Shown here: positions 56,310-64,000 of the stretch, piece by piece | Layout of the letters: each line of letters opens with the position of its first letter | Position numbering within the stretch: position 1 is the first letter of the stretch | Source of the DNA: Trichobilharzia szidati | Taxonomy: Eukaryota; Platyhelminthes; Trematoda; Strigeidida; Schistosomatidae | Assembly (NCBI GenBank): GCA_944472155.2 | Contig: OX235277.1 | Span: forward strand, 17,184,804 to 17,248,803 | Direction of reading: 5' to 3' | DNA length: 64,000 bases | Notes under the pieces: generated by a model | Told to the model about the DNA's origin: nothing | Database searches by the model: none | Seen by the model: only the letters and a program-made list of their open reading frames with translations | Translations under genes and position numbers: made by a program

Positions 56310-57739
56310 CTTTAGTTGTCATGGAAACATCAAAAAGATTTATGTATTGTTTTGATGTTAGGTCCAATCAGAACGAAGTTGTCACTCATTAGAAAAAACA
56401 ATCTTATTTATCACACGTATACTGCATATATCATGCATTTGACGTGAAAATTGATGAAAGCAGCACGTCAAAGCATCATAGTTTCAGTATCGCCTCATGC
56501 ATTTATATGATTTAAATGCGTGATACGACTAAGTTCTCAAATGAAAAAATTAGGATTTCAATGTTTTGTTTTTTGACAACATTATTTCCTTGTTGTGCCT
56601 GAGACGTTCGCTCGTCGACAGCACTTTCAGTATCGTATACTGACCTAAGTTACTGCAGTTTTAGTGTATAGATGTTGGACAACTGGGAAGCATATGGACA
56701 AGCTGCTACGTAATTTTATTGCCGTGTATACCTAAAATTGATCGATAATTGAATCTTCAACTTACCTTGTGTTTGAATCAAGTTGATTGTTGTGTACATA
56801 ATACAGCATTTTGATGACCAGGGAGTAGTTTCCTAGCTACAGCAAATATTCCTGATCCCTTTATTGACACTTAGAATACATCGATTATGATATCCATGAG
56901 AAAAATATCAAGCCTTCACAACTCCAGATATGAAATGCCTCGAAACTACCATAGTGAAGTTTACTTCTGTAAGACAACTGTATTTCGGTTTAATTCTGCC
57001 CACATATTCTGTTACCGAAGTTGTTTTCACAATTTTGTCATCACACCTATATTTTCCACCGATTTACCCGGTTCTTTTGTCTTGTTTTGAATATTTATTG
57101 TTTCCTGATGTATTTTTTCAGTCTACTACTGCACTGTCATTATACATGACTTTCAGCCTACGTTAGACACAACTTTTGGAGTCTCAACCTACATCGCCGA
57201 CGTTTCACAAAGTATGTTATCGAATTAGGCTCTTCTTCATAATGTTGTTATCTATTGAGAATTAAATTCTCAACCGCCAGTACACTTTGATTTACGACCA
57301 TAAAAATTATACACCTAACCTAACTTGAGTTCAACTCAGATTAGTGAATTTGAATAATTTTCACTGGCTCATCGTCAGATTCCTTTTGGGAGGCCTCCAA
57401 AAGAAAAGCGAAATCGTTGATAACAGACAGGACTATTCAGATTACATCTGACAATAAGTGGGGTTGATTACAGCACATGATATTTGGGAGTTTTCACATA
57501 AGCTATTCAATTCACTGTAATATGCATGGGTTGATAACTGATTGCGTGTTCAGTTCAGACCAAGACAAACATGCAATTAAGTCAGTATTGGGTTTTCTTT
57601 CAAAATCTCAGTAGGGCCATTTTTACAAAGCAGAGAGTTTCAATTTATTCATTTGGAACTTTCAGTTTGTTGGTATTTTCTCAGTTACTTGACTCAGTGG
57701 AGCTGCAACTACCTAATGTGTCATATTTTTTAACCCACT
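56310..57739. other. No supported gene
   Basis: Upstream of U5. A strong isolated donor (ACAAG/GTAAGTTG, minus, near 56760) has no acceptor that gives a convincing exon. Confidence 0.4.
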
Positions 57740-58500
57740 TTTAACGCAAATATGTATAAGCATATATGTTCCTTGATAAAGATGTCACGTATAAGCTGAA
57801 TATTCCATTTTATGAGGATAATAAAACCATCCGTTTTTGTTATTATCCTCAGGTTTCATTTCTAATTTCTTCTCACCTGTTAAAGTGAAAACGCATTTGT
57901 GAAGTCAAAAATAGACGAGTGAAACAGGCCTTTTTCAACATGAAGATCTTTTAAGATGAACTATTGGAAATCTATTACAAGACAAACATTTTATATATGC
58001 AGGAATGGTCTTTATCTCAGTATTTATGCAGGCTGCTTCATTAAATTGAATGTTTTTTGGTATCAAACCTTGTTTACGCAACAGTTAAATCAGACAGAAA
58101 TTCATCAGCGCATTCCCTATTTTCCACAAATTTGAAAGGCCATGGAACATTTTCCTATCAGATTCATCCAGTCCTCGAAATCGGACACGTTTTAAAATGA
58201 AAACAAAATTGTGTATCAACTGTGAACATTTTTCAAAATTATTTTAGTTTTATATTGTACGAGAATTCTACTTGATATATTCATATTTGAAACGAGAGCT
58301 GACGCCTATATTGCAATAATTTGTCATTGAAAAATAATATCATCTGAAAAGCGAGTGCATTTCTGATGATTGTCCTCTGAACTCAATTTCTCCCTTTGGT
58401 TCGTCTGAACTCACTCTGCACTTGTAGTGCTCTTTCAATTCTTTCGCATGATAAAAGTGTTTCATTTCTTCACCAAAAGCATATTTTCTTAGACAAATCC
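57740..58500. repeat. Diverged repeat, partner of 11480-12300
   Basis: Ordered short blocks shared with the first site, same orientation; see that entry. Confidence 0.6.
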
Positions 58501-60210
58501 AGCAGTCTTCTCCAACTGTGGATTGTTGTCTGGGAGGAATGATTCAGGTTGTGCAGATACCATTCAACGTAAATGTGAACTATCGGTGATTCTCAGACTC
58601 AACATCCATTCGGTGTTTCGTCCAAACAATCGATACTACACTACGTTCAGTTCTAGGAAAAAAGGACTACTTTTTGTTAAAGATTTTAACACAGTTTGTG
58701 AATATTCTTCTAATTTCCAGTGAGACAATATTTCCACAAACACAACGATATTCTCTTTGTGTGATGACATGTGTTGACAATTTTAAATCATCTCTATTTA
58801 TCAGGTGCAATTTATCGCTAAATACAAATGCTGTTATCTTTTCAGAGTTCGTTCATCACTGAAGAGGTTTGCAGTAGCATTGGTCACAGGTGTGATGTCG
58901 TATTCACATGATTTGCCACAACAATCATCTAAAATTACTCTTTCGTATACGCGTCTGTCAAAAGTGGTCACATGTTTCGAATGATACAGATTTCCACCTT
59001 AAACAGCTTCATTAAAAAGCTAGATTCTACCTAATTATCAAATTTGCTCATTGAATGTATCAAAATTGATAGGAAAATGCTATTCATTATTCGAAATCAT
59101 CGATTTCCCGTGCTCAATTATTAAAGCCTGTCTGACACTTAATGATGCAGACTCAATTCTACTAGTGAAGTTTATTTTATGTTGGCCGACATTTGATAGC
59201 TGCTCACACGCAGGACATTGGCTTTCTAATAGATGGCTGAAAGCAGTCATCAGATAGCACAGTGCACGGTTTTCATGTCACTTTTCAATTCACATAGTGG
59301 ACTACAAAATCGTTTTAGTTGAATTACTTTGTGAGTTAGCCTCAGTGAACACCATGACTAACGCAGACATCGAGCTGCAGACACAATGAATCGTCAATAA
59401 AATGTGGAAGGTGAAGAAAATACAAATATATACTCAACAGTAATAGTGGGATGATAATATACATCTAATTCATTTATAATACGTAAAGTTATATCATTGA
59501 AAATGCTCAGTGATTCTAGAATTCTATAACAGTAAATAAGTAGTGTGTCGCTAACACAAAAATTAAGTGATCCTTAAAGAACGTAACAAATTGTATTTTG
59601 ACACTCAAACACTTCTCAAAAATGAAATTAAAATATATAGCTATATAGTAAATCGTTGGCTATAAATAACCTACACTGAATGAAAACAAATCAATATGTG
59701 GTTTGTTTCTATTTTATTCCATGAATAATGAGCAAGCTTAACATTTTAAAGCATGGTGAAATTTGTTTATATGTTTATCACATATTAAACTGAGCAAATC
59801 AATGAAAACAGCTGACTTGATAATGCGCAGTTAGCTGGTTAGTGGTGCCTTCAATTTAAGAATTATTGTCATCATATGTGTATATAAAAAAATATAAAAT
59901 ATGTCCGGATAAAAAAGCCTAAAGCAATACCTGGAGACACTGTGGATGCGATAGTGTGACAAAGCTTTCTAACAAATTCAGAGCGAAGAGATCAGTCGCA
60001 CTTCACTCCACATAACCATTGGGATTCTCGTTTCAAACATATGCACCTGTCAACATATTCTACTTGTCAGTCAGACCCTAATATGCAATTCTTGCGCTAT
60101 CTCCGTACAATGTAAACCAATTTCCAATCTACCGATCGTAGGCTGATAATGTATTCATTTTTGGGGAGGCTGTGTGTCCTGCAAATAAATTATCTTGCCC
60201 TGTTAAGTGT
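58501..60210. other. No supported gene
   Basis: AT-rich, no domain, RNA gene or repeat recognised. Confidence 0.4.
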
Positions 60211-60407
60211 GTGCGTCGGTGGCACAGTGGTTAGGACTCTCGCCGATCATGCACATGGTCCTGGGTTCGATCCACTGCCGACGCACACTGGATATCAATG
60301 GTCGGCCTGCAAAATTTGGGCTACCGATAACACATGCTTAGAATTCCATACTTGGACCAAAAATACTGTGTGGTTTCAAGCTATAATCAAAAAATAAATA
60401 AATAAAT
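60211..60407 (+). mobile_element. SINE with the same tRNA head but a different tail
   Basis: The head (60211-60286) matches the SINE family (GTGCGTCGGTGGCACAGTGG, GGTTCGATCC, GACGCAC) but then continues as ACTGGATATCAATGGTCGGC and ends in (AAAT)n after TTTCAAGCTATAATC. None of this occurs in the other copies. The acceptor stem is intact. Only TGTTA is shared at the two ends, so the target duplication is uncertain. Confidence 0.8.
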
Positions 60408-60966
60408 GTTACACAGAACGCGGCCAGCAAGTCGTTTACACTCACGAAATTCCTCTTTTGCGTAATCACAAAAGCTCAGATCTGAGTGTGCCATCCAAAG
60501 ATGTGTGTGTGTGATATCATAGTGACAGATTGTTAATTACATTTTAACAGCTTTCCTATATTTATGCGCCTGAAAGCAATGTCTCACACACACAAGAGAG
60601 TGACAAACAATCCGGATGTTTAAAAATATTTGACCGCTTGAGAATACGGAGTTCACAAGCGACTTCCGTCATTGGCACAGCTATTTGTCACCTTTCTATT
60701 CGTGAAAGACATTTACAAGTGGTGTATGCAGATGTGGATAAACTAGAAAATCATCTTCAGCTGAAAGTGACTTGATATGAGCTGGAAGAATTTCACGTCA
60801 TCGCATGTCTGTGATGTATGTATTCAGTTCTGTTTTTCCGATTCAGTCGATGTCTTCGTTACAGACATGTGATGAATACGGAATATTTCAGTATGAACTT
60901 TATACCAAGGAGTAAAGTGTGCAGAAAATGAGTTAATCCGATTATTTAAAACCGTGTTAAACTCAC

Positions 60967-60981
60967 AATTCCAACCATTTC
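60967..60981 (-). CDS. Second exon, 15 nt, copy U6
   Basis: Minus strand: acceptor CCTCACTATAG, exon GAAATGGTTGGAATT, donor GTGAGTTTAAC. Its first exon (61233-61297) is decayed, so this is probably part of a pseudogene. Confidence 0.5.
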
Positions 60982-61232
60982 CTATAGTGAGGCAATGAAG
61001 CAGCGCACATCACCAACACTTGAACTGATCGCATCTGGAAATATTTTGCAAATAAATGTTTTCCGCATATTTATTCAGTTCACAGATGTATTCCATTTTG
61101 TTAGAGATGGTCCTCAGTTATTTATTTCAACTTTGATTTTAATCAAATATGTGTTGATAAAACTCATTCAGAAGCAAAATGTAACGAAAAGAAATGCGAC
61201 AATATGATCACTAGGAATATTGCTATGCTCAC

Positions 61233-61297
61233 CAGTGACTAGTATACCAGCAGTGAAATGGAAAGAGAAATAGTAGTCAGATGCGTAGAACAAACAC
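61233..61297 (-). pseudogene. Decayed first exon, copy U6
   Basis: Aligns with exon 1 of U5 over its whole length and keeps donor GTGAGCATAG, but the start codon is GTG, a TGA follows six codons later, and there is a one-base length change. The TATA-like box position also reads differently (CTTTCACATA). Intron 1 is 251 bp. Confidence 0.65.
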
Positions 61298-61719
61298 TCT
61301 TTCACATAGGCAGAAGTGATCCAAGCGTTCCTTTCAACAGCTTTCCTCTCATCAAGTAACTAACTAGGTTTCAGTATTCCGCTGACAGAAAACTCGATCA
61401 GAACAAATCAGTCATCATTAGGACAACCATCTTTTAAATATGTAAAATTTCAAAATCTTGTTTAGTCATGTCATTTACTGAATCGTTCTTTTTCGTCTTC
61501 GTCGTGTTTCTTTACTCTTTGTACACGTCGTCTGACAGCGGAATCTGTCTAAGCGAAATGCTAGCGAAATCGACATCAACACGAAAGCACAAATCAGCTA
61601 TACGAGAAGTTATCCTATTTATATATATATTTCAACATTAATTCATCGTGTAAATAGAACACGACGTCTTCTATAAAACATAACAGTTTGTGCAAATGGG
61701 TCGCAATTGATATGAAACA

Positions 61720-63770
61720 CTCAATGAAGTCATTCCTGAGTGGGTCAACGTGATCTTCGTTATTGAATGAAACTGATCATCCTAGAAGAATGCACAGATT
61801 CTTGTACACAATTTCATGAATCACAATGTAGGCAGGAAAAGCAAGCTTGCATATCATTCATGCACTACTTTTTCTATTGTGAGTAGTTAAAATGTATAGC
61901 AATAAATATATCCAGTGATAGGGAGGTCAACCAACATTGGATTCGAGATTGTGTAAGTGGGAAATTTCTCGTAGATTTCCATGCTATACACAACTCATTA
62001 GATTGAAATGGAATCTCTATGCATGATTTGACCAATGGTTGACCAATTCCCATGAAGTGACAAACATCTATGCTGTGAGTTGGCGCTGCATCAAACTCGA
62101 AGACAACTTAAGGAAAATGCTTGTAAGTACATTGGTAGATGAAGGATAGTACACAGAAATGGAATTAACACTCAGGAGAAATGATTCTGTTTCGATGAAA
62201 TTCTCTTAGTCGTTTCGGTAGTACATAGAGATAGATCTATGTTGTCATCAATTCTAACAGTTATTTAATACACAACGTGTGGAAATAGGTAATTGTGACG
62301 GATTTCGTTGAACAGTTTCAACGAACACAACACTTATACGCGTCATCGTCTAAACAATCAATGCAGAGATAATTTCGCTTTAATCCATTCTCACAAGTGA
62401 AGACTAACTGTGTAGTATTCACCTATTCGTCACTCAACAGTTGGCTTCAAAACCTAATGATTAAGTTGAATTCTTATGTAAGGCAACAGCTCACTTTAAC
62501 TCCCGTCTTCCTACAGTTTTGTGAAATTAGAGGACCATTCATTTTGAAATAATTTTTCGTCAATTCTATAGCAAATTTAAAGTATTTCTTCTCTTCCACA
62601 AACATGAAAATAAATTTATTGGAATTTATCATTCGCGAAAATGAACTCTACCTCCACAATCTGACACGAAACCACAAACCTCTTCGTCTAACTGCCCGAC
62701 AGTTTGGAAACTTCTGATAAATAATTTAGGCGTTCAAACTACTGAATACAAATCATATTCTTACCCACTAATAGTGCACTTATACATGTTTTGAAGTGCG
62801 GTTCATCGTTCTGTGCATGTGTCCCTCAACCATCTAAATATGGCACCACGCATTTCATTTAAAACTTTGTTGTTGCTCAAGGCGTCATTATATAAGTGAT
62901 ATAATTTCAGTTTCATGTTTAGTTGCTTTGACTGGCCCACCTTTCATAGAATTAATCTTTTATATTTATGTCTTCTACTTTACAATGCCATCGTTGTGAT
63001 CACAGCTGACAAGTGCTCGTATCTTCAAATCTCCTCTAGTTATTCTTTTCGAATGTAAATTGCATGCTGGCGTTTCTCTTGGAGATTGATGATTTAACGC
63101 TTTCTAGTATGATCGACTGGATAATGATATAATATAATGATAATATTTGCCACCATCATTTCACAAAGGAATTACCTTAATCAATAATTCAGGAGATCTT
63201 AGCATAAATCTTTTTATAATGAATTCCTCAGGCAGAACATTTACTTTATTGTTATATGTTATGAAATACGAATGTTTGCTGCGAATTATTTTAATCCATA
63301 CCGATAAACTTATTCAGAAACAGACAGCATGAATATCAACCCGAGGAACAGGATCGAGATAAGCAGTATGATTTTACAGTAAATGCACTATTGCAGTAAT
63401 CTAGGATAATTAGACATCTACCTTTCCAAAGTCAACTGCCAGACAGCAAACTGATTTCATTGTTTAATGTTAAAGTGGAAGATGGTTCAGTAAAGTCGGC
63501 GACTTGCTGTTCATCAGTTTCTTAGTACACTAGATTGACTCACTTCAAAATAGAAATCGTGCATTTAAACTGGAGGAACTAAAATGGACTAAATAATTGT
63601 TGAAAGCAGGCTGCTTTTGATGAAAGTACTTAACAAAATAACGCACTTTTCCGCTATGAGATGCCGACATCCTCAGACATCATTCGCTATAGATATGTTG
63701 ACTTATTCATCAACTTTCTTATTTTCAACCGAACACGCGTCGTGTAAATAGCTCTGGGAACATTACCAGA
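61720..63770. repeat. Long repeat R3, copy 2
   Basis: Same orientation as 4838-6010. The first 200 bases match closely, and the region from 63340 matches 5575-5960. About 900 bp in the middle (62440-63340) have no counterpart in copy 1 and nothing recognisable. Confidence 0.72.
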
Positions 63771-63780
63771 AGTTCACCAA

Positions 63781-64000
63781 TTTATAACGACATTGATTAA
63801 CTCATTTTAAAACAGAAAGCGTGCGCTTTAACTTGAAGAACTGAACTGGAATAAATTATAATTGGGTTCATGCCAATTTCTGATGAAATTTCTTAACGAA
63901 ACAGCGCATTATTCTAATCTGAAATACCGACATCTTCAGATATAATGTCCATAGATTTCTTTACTTATTCATCAAATTTCTTATTTACAGCTGAACACGT
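63781..64000. repeat. Second tandem copy of the R3 end module, cut by window edge
   Basis: ACATTGATTAACTCATTT at 63790 repeats the module starting at 63530, with GAAATACCGACATCTTCAG near 63930 matching GAGATGCCGACATCCTCAG. Continues beyond the edge. Confidence 0.75.

Noticed and set aside
63870..63900. CTGATGA followed by CGAAAC in repeat R3, resembling a hammerhead core
   Set aside because: No stem II pairs between the two boxes, and the other R3 copies (5818, 63617) do not preserve the core.
1..64000. CRISPR arrays, operons, bacterial promoters or prophage
   Set aside because: No such structure is present; the element families and splice-bordered exons are those of an animal genome.

Overview
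The window is strongly AT-rich, intron- and repeat-dominated animal DNA with no bacterial-type gene organisation. Penelope-like elements (PLEs) with GIY-YIG domains, an RTE-clade LINE with a tRNA-derived SINE partner, a degenerate SMalpha-type hammerhead repeat and, above all, a family of micro-exons read from the minus strand point to a blood fluke (Schistosoma or a close schistosomatid). No annotation was available; the organism call is an inference from these families.

Main biological content: a tandem array of what look like micro-exon genes (MEGs) on the minus strand. Three good copies (39154-39217, 43653-43716, 56199-56262) of a 64-nt first coding exon carry an ATG, a short signal-peptide-like hydrophobic run and a GT donor (canonical in two, GTGTGT in the 43.65 kb copy), with a TATA-like box about 36 nt upstream. 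Each is followed 263-267 bp downstream by a 15-nt exon. Two further first exons (34.6 and 61.2 kb) are decayed. Further along the minus strand lie candidate exons of 21, 18, 12, 9 and 6 nt, many present as paralogous copies that keep AG/GT signals while the exon bases change. All are multiples of three and all are open when read in the one phase set by exon 1. I did not recognise the product, and complete gene models cannot be closed by eye.

Layout. 0-8.3 kb: end of an RTE LINE, an intact SINE, a 5'-truncated PLE tail, the first copy of a 1.2-kb repeat, tRNA-like and hammerhead-like repeats. 8.5-10.3 kb: PLE1, flanked by 470-bp inverted arms. 11-24 kb: mostly intronic or intergenic, with an internally deleted LINE at 13.0-13.8 kb and scattered micro-exon candidates. 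24.5-33.1 kb: a tandem duplication containing PLE2 (with an empty allele in the second unit), PLE3 and duplicated 21/18/6-nt exons. 33-46 kb: the tandem MEG-like array, interrupted by PLE4, which is itself interrupted by a SINE. 46-50 kb: two RTE remnants and two more 15-nt exons. 51.7-52.9 kb: a long palindrome with a SINE in one arm. 53.7-55.2 kb: a decayed plus-strand PLE5. 55.9-61.3 kb: two more first-exon/second-exon pairs. 61.7-64 kb: second copy of the repeat seen at 4.8-6.0 kb.

How it fits together: repeated duplication of a secreted-protein gene family, with PLEs, an RTE LINE and its SINE inserting between and inside units. Duplicated units supply empty sites that date and bound the insertions exactly. 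All identities and mismatch counts below are from hand alignment.
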